This document shows, one piece after another, positions 29,362-37,274 of a DNA stretch of 64,000 bases. Numbering within the stretch: the first letter of the stretch is position 1; every line of letters begins with the position of its first letter. The stretch is taken from NCBI GenBank assembly GCA_012031415.1, contig JAAUTN010000001.1:1-64000 (forward strand), given 5' to 3'. A program made the position numbers and the translations under genes. The notes beneath the pieces are model-generated. The model saw nothing but the letters and a program-made list of their open reading frames with translations, made no database searches and was not told the origin of the DNA. Source of the stretch: Leptolyngbyaceae cyanobacterium SM1_4_3 (GTDB taxonomy: Bacteria > Cyanobacteriota > Cyanobacteriia > Elainellales > Elainellaceae).

Positions 29362-29571
29362 CCACGATCGCGATCGCCCAAAGCAGCATCGTCAGGCTAC
29401 TCTGTGTAAGCGGTACATTCTTTAGTAACGTCACAATGTTGCAGAGTAATATCGCCATCGCACAAAGTAACACCACGATCTTATCGAGTAACGTCGCAAT
29501 GTTGTAGAGTGGCGTTGCGATCGCACAAAGTAATATCGCGATCGCACAAAGTAATATCGTCACGGTACTCT
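29362..29571. repeat. Ten-unit imperfect tandem repeat with a 21-base period
   Basis: Counting back from 29571, ten 21-base blocks can be laid out. The last seven are clearest, each beginning GTAAYRTC or GTAATATCG and often ending CGCACAAA or TGTTGYAGA. Two adjacent units at 29509-29550 share 16 contiguous bases (TGCGATCGCACAAAGT type). Because 21 is a multiple of three, all six frames show seven-residue repeats, including open minus-strand frames of 73 and 76 residues. I do not regard those as genes. It lies between folC and the next gene. Confidence 0.7.
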
Positions 29572-29781
29572 GCAACAAAATAATTTTCTTTTGCCTGAAG
29601 ATGTAAATGCTCTGAACAGTCAGGGTTTACTGCTTCAGTAGGGCGATCGAGAAGGGAATATCCACGTAGAAAAATTTCTCCCTGCCAGCTTAGTCTATCT
29701 AAATTCGTCAATTCCCCTCAGGTTAGTTGGTGAACGCAACGGATAAATTGCAGGAGTATTTTTATTCAAGGAGCAACTACT

Positions 29782-30147
29782 GTGGCACGTCCCAAACGTT
29801 CTTCTATCACTTTGAAACACGCCGAACAGCGTGCAGCAGGAATGGAATCGATCGATCCGGCTTTAGATTTGGGGAATGATTTAACCCTGGAAAGCTATTC
29901 CACCCTGATTCAAACCCTCCAGGCTCAGATTAAGACTTACAACAGTGCCCTTTCAGACCTGGACGACCTCTCCCGCCACATCAAAAACACTGAACTCCAA
30001 CTGCGGAATCTGTCTGAACAAATGCTGTTAGGGGTTGCCGCCAAGTATGGCAAGAATAGCTATGAATATGGCAAGGCGGGGGGTGTCCCTAAGAGCGAAC
30101 GCCGTCGTCCAGTCCGCAAGAAGGCGAACGTGAGTTTGGAGAACTGA
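29782..30147 (+). CDS. Conserved hypothetical cyanobacterial protein
   Basis: 121 residues, basic overall. An N-terminal RPKRSS segment leads to a predominantly helical middle with a clear coiled coil (about 45-90: LIQTLQAQIKTYNSALSDLD, then IKNTELQLRNLSEQML) and a basic tail (KSERRRPVRKK). It starts at GTG 29782 with AAGGAG ten bases upstream. I recall uncharacterised cyanobacterial proteins of this kind but no function. The coiled coil with a charged tail suggests a structural or nucleic-acid-associated role, which is inference only. Confidence 0.8.
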   Translation: MARPKRSSITLKHAEQRAAGMESIDPALDLGNDLTLESYSTLIQTLQAQIKTYNSALSDLDDLSRHIKNTELQLRNLSEQMLLGVAAKYGKNSYEYGKAGGVPKSERRRPVRKKANVSLEN

Positions 30148-30331
30148 TGGCTATCGCTACAGGTTTGTTGTGACTTAAAGTTATTGGTGAGGGCGTAGCG
30201 CAAGGTTGCCTGTTGTGGCTTGGGCTTGAAACCTCTGGCATCTCCCTGAGAGGGTGTTTAAAGAGGCAACGAGGGTGCGATAGGTCTATTACAATAGCTG
30301 AGCATTCTATCTAGCGAGAATCATCAGCATT

Positions 30332-31018
30332 GTGTCTAAGTCATTCAAGCATCTAGATACCATCACAGTAATGTTTGTGACGGTGTTACTCATCTCAAAC
30401 ATTACCTCTACCAAAATAGTTGACCTGGGGCCATTTACCTTTGATGGAGGGACGATTTTGTTTCCGCTGAGCTATATCTTTGGCGATGTGTTGACGGAGG
30501 TTTATGGGTATGGGCGATCGCGCAAGGTCATCTGGCTCGGCTTTATCTCAGCGCTGCTGCTGTCAGTCACTTTAATTCTGGTAGGAGCGCTGCCCCCCGC
30601 CACCGAGTGGAGCAATCAGGAAGCATACGAGCAAATTTTGGGACTGACTCCTCGAATCGTGGCAGCTAGTCTAGTGGCTTACTTTGCAGGTGAGTTTTCT
30701 AACTCTTTTATCCTGGCAAAGCTAAAGATTCTTATGAACGGCAGACGGCTCTGGATGCGGACTATCAGTTCTACGCTGGTCGGACAACTTGTAGACACCA
30801 CTATTTTTATCTTGATTGCCTTTACCAATGTGGTTCCAAATAGCCTGCTGCTGACGCTGATTGTCTCAAACTACTTGTTTAAGTGTGGTGTGGAAATTCT
30901 CTTTACCCCTGCTACCTACTGGCTCACAGGCTGGTTAAAGCAACAGGAGCGGGAAGATTATTACGACACAGATACAGACTTTAATCCGTTTCACCTCTCC
31001 AGATCCTTGCACCAGTAA
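30332..31018 (+). CDS. Queuosine precursor transporter, YhhQ/DUF165 family
   Basis: Integral membrane protein of about 228 residues with six predicted helices, of the VUT/YhhQ family that imports queuine-type precursors for tRNA modification. Family signatures are clear: NITSTKIVDLGPFTFDGGTI, FPLSYIFGDVLTEVYGYGRSR, AYFAGEFSNSFILAKLK and RTISSTLVGQLVDTTIFI. GTG start at 30332. Transcribed alone, followed by a hairpin and a convergent kinase gene. Confidence 0.92.
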   Translation: MSKSFKHLDTITVMFVTVLLISNITSTKIVDLGPFTFDGGTILFPLSYIFGDVLTEVYGYGRSRKVIWLGFISALLLSVTLILVGALPPATEWSNQEAYEQILGLTPRIVAASLVAYFAGEFSNSFILAKLKILMNGRRLWMRTISSTLVGQLVDTTIFILIAFTNVVPNSLLLTLIVSNYLFKCGVEILFTPATYWLTGWLKQQEREDYYDTDTDFNPFHLSRSLHQ

Positions 31019-31066
31019 GGGTGATCGGCACAAGGGTCTGAGATCTGCGACTTCTTTGACGGGTTA

Positions 31067-31099
31067 AGATCTGCGACTTCTTTGAGAAGTCGCAGATCT
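31067..31099. repeat. Dispersed hairpin, copy 1 (AGATCTGCGACTTCT stem)
   Basis: Perfect 15-base-pair palindrome with loop TTG, between two convergent genes. A further direct half-copy sits just before it (about 31042-31056). Related palindromes at 36904 and 40334 differ in the stem by paired, compensatory changes. It could serve as a bidirectional terminator. Confidence 0.8.
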
Positions 31100-31107
31100 G
31101 AGCGCTC

Positions 31108-32682
31108 CTAAGTTTCCTGTTTGAGGAGCGGCAAGAGAACAGTGAATGTTGCTCCTTTGCCTTCGCCTGCGCTTTCCGCCTGAACGGTGCCGCCGTGCAG
31201 TTCGGTGAGATGACGAACGATCGCCAAACCTAACCCTAAACCGCTGTAAGATCGGGTGGTGCTGCTGTCTGCCTGACGGAAGCGATCGAACACGTAAGGC
31301 AGAAATTCTGAGTTAATGCCGATGCCGCTATCGACTATCTGAATCTGGGCAAGGCTGCTTTCTTCTTCCTGCTGTTTGGCTAAACGAACTTTGATCTTGC
31401 TTTCCTCTAACGAGAACTTAATGGCGTTAGACAGCAAATTTCGTAAGATTTGCCGCAGTCGTCCGGCATCTCCTACGACAGTTGTGGCGGCTGGGTCAAG
31501 GTCAGTTTCAACTTGAATCAACTTAGACTCCAGGCTAGGTTGCAGAGAATCTAGCATGGTTTCAATCAACTGAATCAGATCGACCGACTGAAGTTGCAGT
31601 CGCAGTTTCCCTTGAATGATCAGGGAAACATCCAGAATGTCTTCAACTAAATCCGCTTGAGATTTGGCGTTCCGTTCGATTGTTTCTAGAGCGCGGTGAA
31701 CCATTTCTGCGTCAAAGTTTTTGGTCAGCAGCAGCCGTGACCAGCCCAGGATTGAGTTTAGGGGAGTGCGAAGTTCATGGGAAAGCACTGCCAGAAATTC
31801 ATCTTTTAGCCGATTGGTAGTTTCCGCTTCTTGACGGGCAGCCTGTTCTTGAATAATTTGGGTGCGGGCAGACTCTGCCTGTTTGCGCTCGGTGATATCT
31901 TCCAGAGTGCCGACGTGCCCAACCAATGTATTCACATTTGAGAGCATAGGAGAGGAGCGAAGATGCACCCAGCAGGTGGTGCCCTGTCGCTGCAACCGAA
32001 ATTCATCTGAATATTCCTGTCCGTTTTGCAGGTGGGTCAGCCAGTTGGCGATCGCCCTTTCCTGATCTTCAGGATGCACAAAGTCGAGCCAGCCCTGACG
32101 GGAACTATCTTGCAGGTTAAAGCCACAAATTTCTTGGCAGCGGGGGTTAGCGTAGGTGCAGCGCCCTGCTACATCGGTGAGAAAGATACCGACTGGGGAG
32201 CAGGCGCTGAGGGTGCGAAAGCGCTCTTCGCTCTGTCGCAATTCGGTGTTAATAGCTGCCAGTTCTAACCCCTGCCGCTGAACTTCTAGTGTCTTTCTGT
32301 AGAGATCGACAAAGACAGACACTTTGGAACTGAGAACAACCGGGTCAATGGGCTTAAACAGATAGTCTACGGCTCCCAAAGAATAACCCTTAAATATAAG
32401 GCTATCGTTGGTGCTGAAGGCGGTGAGAAAAATAATCGGCGTGTGGTGCGATCGCGACCTCTGACGAATCAGCGTCGCCGTTTCAAAGCCGTCGAGTTTG
32501 GGCATCTGCACGTCCAGCAAAATCACCGCAAAATCCTGATAGAGCAAGTGCCGCAAAACGTCCTCGCCGGAACTGGCTTTGACCAGATTTTGCCCCAACC
32601 CTTCTAACACAGCTTCTAGTGCGGTTAAGTTTTCTGGTTCGTCGTCGGCTAGAAGGATGTTGACTTGGGGTTCAGGCTGCAT
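31108..32682 (-). CDS. Hybrid histidine kinase REC-PAS-HisKA-HATPase
   Basis: 524 residues. Receiver domain at 7-125 (LLADDEPENL, acceptor aspartate in VILLDVQMPKLDG, lysine in FKP), PAS with PAC at about 150-275, HisKA at about 290-350 (LAVLSHELRTPLNSILGW) and HATPase at about 390-515 (NLLSNAIKFS, DSGIGI, SGLGLGLAIVRHL). An N-terminal receiver followed by PAS and kinase is a common cyanobacterial layout. No output regulator or sensor is next to it, and the signal is unknown. Confidence 0.93.
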   Translation of the reverse strand: MQPEPQVNILLADDEPENLTALEAVLEGLGQNLVKASSGEDVLRHLLYQDFAVILLDVQMPKLDGFETATLIRQRSRSHHTPIIFLTAFSTNDSLIFKGYSLGAVDYLFKPIDPVVLSSKVSVFVDLYRKTLEVQRQGLELAAINTELRQSEERFRTLSACSPVGIFLTDVAGRCTYANPRCQEICGFNLQDSSRQGWLDFVHPEDQERAIANWLTHLQNGQEYSDEFRLQRQGTTCWVHLRSSPMLSNVNTLVGHVGTLEDITERKQAESARTQIIQEQAARQEAETTNRLKDEFLAVLSHELRTPLNSILGWSRLLLTKNFDAEMVHRALETIERNAKSQADLVEDILDVSLIIQGKLRLQLQSVDLIQLIETMLDSLQPSLESKLIQVETDLDPAATTVVGDAGRLRQILRNLLSNAIKFSLEESKIKVRLAKQQEEESSLAQIQIVDSGIGINSEFLPYVFDRFRQADSSTTRSYSGLGLGLAIVRHLTELHGGTVQAESAGEGKGATFTVLLPLLKQET

Positions 32683-32985
32683 AGACCTAGCTTAAAGGGA
32701 TTATTCGCAAATATTAGAAGACGCATTTACTTACTCAAAGATTCAGCCGCTAAGCCAAAGTTTAATCGATGAGGGTTAAATATTCGTTCACGAAGCTCAA
32801 AGGTTTACTCGCTAGCCAAAGGATCGCGGATTAAATAATATACGTAGGTTGGATTCCACGCTTCAACCAGACATCCTGGAGTGTTGGATCGAGCTTTGCG
32901 AAACCTAACTTACGAATTCTAGGGTTGCGTCTAGAGCAAATCATGGTGCTGCATTTTGAGCCAGTACCCGTATCCATGAAGTAAA

Positions 32986-33064
32986 GATTTTGGGTTTATT
33001 GCAGAGTCTACCTGCCGAATGCTACGCCCTTACAGGAGACATTTGCTACTCCTCAAACATCCTC
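32986..33064. mobile_element. Single arm of a MITE-like element
   Basis: Read on the minus strand it starts GAGGATGTTTGAGGAGTAGC and runs through GTAAGGGCGTAGCATTCGG and CAGGTAGAC to AATAAACCCAAAA. This matches the two arms and loop of the complete 140-base element at 52148-52287. Only one arm is present here. Confidence 0.7.
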
Positions 33065-33169
33065 CTCCGCATCCGATCGCTTGCGAAATCGACCGACTAT
33101 CACTCGCTGCATATCAGGCATAAGGCGCACGACGACCCAGGGAGTAATGTACTCCTGATACGTCATCAT
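33053..33169 (-). pseudogene. Conserved small protein truncated by the MITE-like arm
   Basis: A 38-residue ORF (MMTYQEYITPWVVVRLMPDM...RFRKRSDAEEDV) with GGGAG/AGGA upstream of the ATG. From memory, cyanobacteria have longer small proteins with the same opening pattern (PWxVxRLxPxMQRxxVxRFxxRxDAE), continuing for 20-30 more residues. Here the frame enters the terminal bases of the repeat (GAG GAT GTT TGA), which supply the stop. This suggests the repeat inserted into or replaced the 3' end. Confidence 0.5.
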
Positions 33170-33460
33170 ATTCCTATCTCCCTTGCAATTGGGGTTGAGA
33201 GCCAGTGCCGAAAGGTTGGTCGCTGGACGCAGAGGTATCTTACGTTCTAATGTTCATCGCTGGGTGTATGAGATTGGTGATCTAGCAGGGGATTCAATTA
33301 TTGAAATCGCAATGCATTGCAGCAAATTGACCTAAATGCAGCAGAGACATTTACAAAGCTCTACTGGGGTGATGGAGCGGAAAAGGAATGAGGAGATGAG
33401 GGGCGATCGCTTTATAACATCTTGATTACATAATGCTGGTAGCTGAATGGCACTGACTCA

Positions 33461-33590
33461 GCAGCCTTGAGATAAATCTCAGGCTCAAAGCTAAAACCCG
33501 TTGAAACGGGTTAAGCTCCCGCCCCCTCCAGGATTGCAGTCCGTTTTAACGGACTTGAGCTTTTAGCCCGAACTTGAGTTCAGGGCGAAG
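33461..33590. repeat. Dispersed repeat, copy A (imperfect inverted repeat)
   Basis: About 130 bases containing GGCTCAAAGCTAAAACCCGTT...AACGGGTTAA and, at the far end, TTTTAACGGACTTGAGCTTTTAGC. It aligns over most of its length with 45320-45446. The ends are imperfect inverted repeats and there are internal AACCCGTT/AACGGGTT-type palindromes. MITE-like. Confidence 0.7.
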
Positions 33591-33655
33591 GCAGAAACTT
33601 AAGTCAGTGTCATTGTACGGGTAGCTAGATTGTAATTCTCCATCTAAATGGAACG

Positions 33656-33868
33656 ATGAAACCAATAAAAAAGCAAATTGTCACCGATGAAGCAATGCGT
33701 CCCGTTGCTGTTTTAATTGATTATGAAGATTGGCAGGCAATTGAGGAAATTCTGAAAGCTTACCAGGAACAGGATATAACTCCAGCCTTATCTGACTACG
33801 CAGGCGCAATTCAGCTTACGGTTGACCCTCTAGACTATCAGCAGCAAATCAGAGAAGAATGGTCGTAA
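33656..33868 (+). CDS. VapB/Phd-like antitoxin, probably orphaned
   Basis: 70 residues. The N-terminal pattern (KKQIVTDEAMRPVAVLIDYEDWQAIEEIL) is that of Phd/YefM- or VapB-like antitoxins, which bind DNA with the N-terminus and the toxin with the C-terminus. The stop overlaps the start of a short frame resembling the first 18 residues of a PIN toxin (33859), the usual coupling of such modules. With the toxin truncated, the antitoxin would be an orphan. Family placement is by pattern only. Confidence 0.7.
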   Translation: MKPIKKQIVTDEAMRPVAVLIDYEDWQAIEEILKAYQEQDITPALSDYAGAIQLTVDPLDYQQQIREEWS

Positions 33869-33915
33869 GCCAATCCCTAATCGTACTGGATATAAACTTG
33901 CTCTATATCGCTTGA
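33859..33915 (+). pseudogene. Truncated PIN-domain (VapC-like) toxin remnant
   Basis: The ATG overlaps the antitoxin stop (ATGGTCGTAA). The frame reads MVVSQSLIVLDINLLYIA and stops. SLIVLDxNxLLxxA is how VapC/PIN toxins begin, with the first catalytic aspartate in VLD. Nothing PIN-like follows in any frame over the next 500 bases, so the body of the toxin is gone. Confidence 0.45.
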
Positions 33916-34157
33916 GCGATCGCATTAAATCAGAGTAGAAGATACATTCAGTGGATGGACTTCTATTAACAGAACTACTTCAAGTGCTTTCATTGCGTAT
34001 CTATCGTAGATCTAAGTATCAACATCTTTTGAAGTTCTATGAAAAATGACAATTCTATTCAAGATCTTGAAACTTCATCCTGAATATTTCAGATTCTTTT
34101 ATCTGATGAAGTAATTGACTTATCTTTTTCCTGGCTGAAGCTTCATCTTTTATGTCC

Positions 34158-34307
34158 TTAAAAAGATCTTTTCTTTCGCTGAGCGTCAGCAATAAGTTGT
34201 TTGACTCGCTCAACCTCTCCTGGTGCTTCAAATTCTCTTGAGGCTTGAGAGGACAAAATATCTAAATCGGTATCAAGTTTTCTTGTGACAAGGCTCTGTC
34301 TGGTCAT
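34158..34307 (-). CDS. Small hypothetical ORF
   Basis: 49 residues (starts MTRQSLVTRKLDTDLDILS, ends LIADAQRKKRSF), highly charged and probably helical. No good ribosome-binding site, and I do not recognise it. The composition looks protein-like, and the surrounding region carries toxin-antitoxin genes, so it may be an antitoxin-like fragment. Confidence 0.3.
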   Translation of the reverse strand: MTRQSLVTRKLDTDLDILSSQASREFEAPGEVERVKQLIADAQRKKRSF

Positions 34308-34447
34308 GCAAGGGTCGGAGGCTCTGCCTTGATTAGGTAATTGGAGGCAGAGCCTTCCTATCGGATTCCTAGCCGGAGGCTAGGAGCCAGGGAGCAGCAA
34401 CGACTCAATGAAGCAACTAGAATTATGAAAGATTGAGGAGATACACC

Positions 34448-34774
34448 ATGACTCTACAAGAGCTAGAAACCCAGTTGCTCTCTCTGACCCCTGCTGAAAA
34501 GCTTGAGGCAATTCAAATTTTGTCTCATAGCATCAGTCAAAGCTGGCGTGGAATTACCAAAACGCCGGATGTTTGTGGTGGTGATGCCTGTATCGCTGGA
34601 ACGCGGATTCCTTTATGGGTGCTGGTGCAAGCCCGGAATTTGGGAATTAGTGAAGCGGAACTCCTTTACGATTACCCAACCCTATCTGCCACTGATTTAG
34701 CAAATGCTTGGGTTTACGCACACGCGAATCCAGAGGAAATTGAAACCGCTATTCAAGAAAATGAGGCAGCCTAG
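34448..34774 (+). CDS. DUF433-family antitoxin
   Basis: 108 residues. The C-terminal half is a DUF433 domain: WRGITKTPDVCGGDACIAGT, then RIPLWVLVQARNLGISEAEL and LLYDYPTLSATDLANAWVYA. An N-terminal helical stretch (LQELETQLLSLTPAEKLEAI) precedes it. DUF433 proteins are the antitoxins paired with DUF5615 PIN-like toxins (VapB45/VapC45 type), and the next gene is exactly that. The ATG at 34448 with GAGGAGA upstream is preferred over an in-frame TTG at 34433. Confidence 0.88.
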   Translation: MTLQELETQLLSLTPAEKLEAIQILSHSISQSWRGITKTPDVCGGDACIAGTRIPLWVLVQARNLGISEAELLYDYPTLSATDLANAWVYAHANPEEIETAIQENEAA

Positions 34775-34777
34775 AGC

Positions 34778-35110
34778 ATGGCTCGTTTTTACGCTGATGA
34801 GCAGTTTCCGCGCCGAATCGTTGAAGCACTACAGGCATTGGGACATGACGTTCTCACCGTTCAAGCCGCAGGCAAGCGAGGGCTACCTGATGAAGAGGTG
34901 CTAGCATTTGCAATTCAGGAAAACCGTGTTGTCCTGACTCTGAACCGACGACACTTTATTCGATTGCACCACCAACAGCCCAATCATGCAGGCATCATCG
35001 TTTGCAAAGATGATCCTGATAGGGAAGGCATTGCTATGAGAGTCAATGCTGCGATCGCCGACATTGAAACTTTGAATGGGATGCTAATTCGTGTAAATCG
35101 TCCTGGATGA
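34778..35110 (+). CDS. DUF5615 PIN-like toxin
   Basis: 110 residues; PIN-like ribonuclease fold expected. It begins RFYADEQFPRRIVEALQALG with the conserved D-E pair, then EEVLAFAIQENRVVLTLNRRHF and HAGIIVCKDDPD. Starts three bases after the DUF433 gene, so the pair is co-transcribed. The toxin cleaves RNA in characterised relatives; its target here is unknown. Confidence 0.88.
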   Translation: MARFYADEQFPRRIVEALQALGHDVLTVQAAGKRGLPDEEVLAFAIQENRVVLTLNRRHFIRLHHQQPNHAGIIVCKDDPDREGIAMRVNAAIADIETLNGMLIRVNRPG

Positions 35111-35340
35111 AGAATTAAGAATCGTTGCGGGAAAAGTGGGGCGGTTGGTAGGAGCGATCGCCCCCGTCCTTTCCACTCAACCTATTCAGCGATCGCCCCC
35201 CACATTTCCATATCCTAAGAAATAAATAGCGATCGCTCATGCCTTGAATATCTCTGAGACAATCGTAAGCAACTCTCGAACTTAACAGTATTGTCCAAAA
35301 CTCTTGGGCAAGCGACCCTCAGCGAAACGGAGATCAGTTT

Positions 35341-36867
35341 ATGAAATTGGCCTACTGGATGTATGCTGGCCCGGCGCACATTGGCACGCTTCGCGTCTCC
35401 AGTTCCTTTAAGAATGTCCACGCCATCATGCACGCTCCGATTGGCGACGACTACTTTAATGTGATGCGATCGATGTTAGAGCGCGATCGCAACTTTACCC
35501 CCGTCACCATTAGCTCCGTCGATCGCAATGTGTTGGCGCGGGGTTCTCAAGAAAAAGTGGTGAACAATATCACCCGCAAGGATGCAGAAGAAAGTCCTGA
35601 CCTGATTGTGCTGACTCCGACCTGCACGTCCAGCATTCTGCAAGAAGATTTGCAAAACTTTGTCGATCGCGCCCAAATCGACGCAAAGGGCGACGTGATG
35701 CTGGCGGATGTAAATCACTATCGGGTGAATGAACTGCAAGCCGCCGATCGCACGCTTCAGCAAATTGTCCAGTTCTACATCGCTAAAGCAAAGAAACAGG
35801 GCAGTTTGCCCACTGGTAAAACTGAGAAACCTTCCGTTAATATCATCGGCATTACTTCTCTTGGCTTCCACAATCAGCACGACTGCACCGAACTGAAGCG
35901 GCTGATGGCAGATTTGGGAATTGAGGTGAATCAGGTGATTCCTGAGGGCGCATCGGTGCAAAATCTAAAAGAATTGCCCAAAGCCTGGTTTAACCTGGTG
36001 CCTTACCGCGAAATCGGTTTGATGGCGGCACAATATCTCCAGGAAGACTTTGGGATGCCCTATGTAGAGATCACCCCGATGGGCGTGGTAGAAACGGCTC
36101 GCTGCATTCGCAAAATTCAGCAGGTGTTGAATGAGCAGGGCGCAGCGGTCGATTACGAAGACTTTATCAACGAGCAAACTCTGCACGTTTCGCAAGCCGC
36201 CTGGTTTTCTCGCTCGATTGACTGCCAAAACTTGACAGGCAAGAAAGCAGTGGTGTTTGGTGACAATACTCATGCGGCTGCACTCACTAAAGTTTTGTCC
36301 CGCGAGATGGGAATTCATGTGGTGCTGGCAGGCACCTACTGCAAGTATGACGAAGCCTGGTTCCGGGAGCAGGTGAGTGAATATTGCGATGAGGTGATGA
36401 TTAGTGATGACAACGGTGCCATTGCCGATGCGATCGCCCGTCTAGAACCTTCCGCCATCTTCGGCACCCAAATGGAACGGCACGTCGGCAAACGGCTAGG
36501 CATTCCCTGCGGTGTGATTGCGGCTCCAATTCACATTCAGGATTTCCCGATTGGCTACAAGCCGTTTGTGGGCTATGAAGGCACAAATCAGATTGCCGAT
36601 CTGGTTTACAACTCCTTCACCCTGGGAATGGAAGATCACTTGCTGGAAATCTTTGGCGGTCACGATACCAAAGAAGTGATTACTAAGGGAATCAGCGCTG
36701 ATTCTGATCTTGGCTGGACAAAGGACGCACAGGCGGAACTGAATAAAGTACCGGGCTTTGTGCGCGGCAAGGTGAAGCGCAATACAGAGAAGTTTGCCCG
36801 CGATCGCAACCTCAGCGAAATCACAGTCGAAGTCATGTACGCCGCGAAGGAAGCCGTTGGTGCGTGA
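35341..36867 (+). CDS. chlB: Light-independent protochlorophyllide reductase subunit B
   Basis: Part of the ChlN-ChlB component of the dark-operative, nitrogenase-like enzyme that reduces protochlorophyllide to chlorophyllide using the iron protein ChlL. 508 residues beginning [19 protein letters not shown], as in all ChlB. It has the cluster and substrate region [60 protein letters not shown] and the C-terminal domain [23 protein letters not shown] preceded by GGAGA. chlL and chlN are not adjacent, as is common in cyanobacteria. A hairpin repeat follows. Confidence 0.97.
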   Translation: MKLAYWMYAGPAHIGTLRVSSSFKNVHAIMHAPIGDDYFNVMRSMLERDRNFTPVTISSVDRNVLARGSQEKVVNNITRKDAEESPDLIVLTPTCTSSILQEDLQNFVDRAQIDAKGDVMLADVNHYRVNELQAADRTLQQIVQFYIAKAKKQGSLPTGKTEKPSVNIIGITSLGFHNQHDCTELKRLMADLGIEVNQVIPEGASVQNLKELPKAWFNLVPYREIGLMAAQYLQEDFGMPYVEITPMGVVETARCIRKIQQVLNEQGAAVDYEDFINEQTLHVSQAAWFSRSIDCQNLTGKKAVVFGDNTHAAALTKVLSREMGIHVVLAGTYCKYDEAWFREQVSEYCDEVMISDDNGAIADAIARLEPSAIFGTQMERHVGKRLGIPCGVIAAPIHIQDFPIGYKPFVGYEGTNQIADLVYNSFTLGMEDHLLEIFGGHDTKEVITKGISADSDLGWTKDAQAELNKVPGFVRGKVKRNTEKFARDRNLSEITVEVMYAAKEAVGA

Positions 36868-37274
36868 CATGAATGGCTGAGGAGTGTTCGCGAAGTGAAC
36901 TGAAGCAATCAGATCTCCGACTTCTCAAAGAAGTCGGAGATCTGATTGCTCCTAAGTGAGTTGCTGTAGCTGCCTCTGCGACGACATCTACTCTTCTTGG
37001 GGAAGGACAGCCGAATTTCGTAGCGTGTTGAGCAATGCCGTAATGCTGATGCCGGAGTAACGGGGATCAAGGAATTGGTCACTTCTGCGAATGTAGAGAC
37101 ATGATAAAGAGTTTGAGCGGCTGGTGATTTTACGTGGAAGGGCTAAAACCCTGATCCTGTGAAGGTTTTGTGAGGTTTTGGAGGAACAGGGGCGATCGCC
37201 AGGGGTTGGTATGATTCATGGCCTGAATAACTTAGTACATAAACCATCCATTCCTGCCCTGGTTATCGTAAATA
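36868..37274. other. Intergenic stretch after chlB
   Basis: 400 bases without a supported gene. It begins with the hairpin at 36904-36950. The part before 37275 should carry the promoter of the carotenoid-type gene pair. Confidence 0.5.
36904..36950 (+). terminator. Dispersed hairpin, copy 2 (AGATCTCCGACTTCT stem), after chlB
   Basis: Perfect 22-base-pair stem (36904-36925 with 36929-36950, loop CAA), 37 bases after the chlB stop, followed by CCTAAG. Relative to copy 1 (31067) the stem has a G-C pair exchanged for C-G. Confidence 0.75.

Larger units (their letters stand above)
32683..33655. other. 970-base region of repeats and gene remnants
   Basis: It holds no full-length gene. It contains one arm of a MITE-like element (32986-33064), a short truncated ORF (33053-33169, minus) and one copy of a second dispersed repeat (33461-33590). 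The 300 bases upstream of the kinase are AT-rich and probably promoter. Confidence 0.6.

Noticed and set aside
29362-29571. CRISPR array
   Set aside because: Units are contiguous without unique spacers, the period is 21 bases, and no cas gene is present.
29357-29711. Minus-strand frames of 73 and 76 residues with seven-residue repeats as genes
   Set aside because: They arise from the 21-base tandem repeat, overlap each other in different frames and lack ribosome-binding sites or familiar domains.
32990-33250. 86-residue plus-strand ORF
   Set aside because: It runs through the MITE-like arm and opposite the truncated small gene, with no recognisable features.
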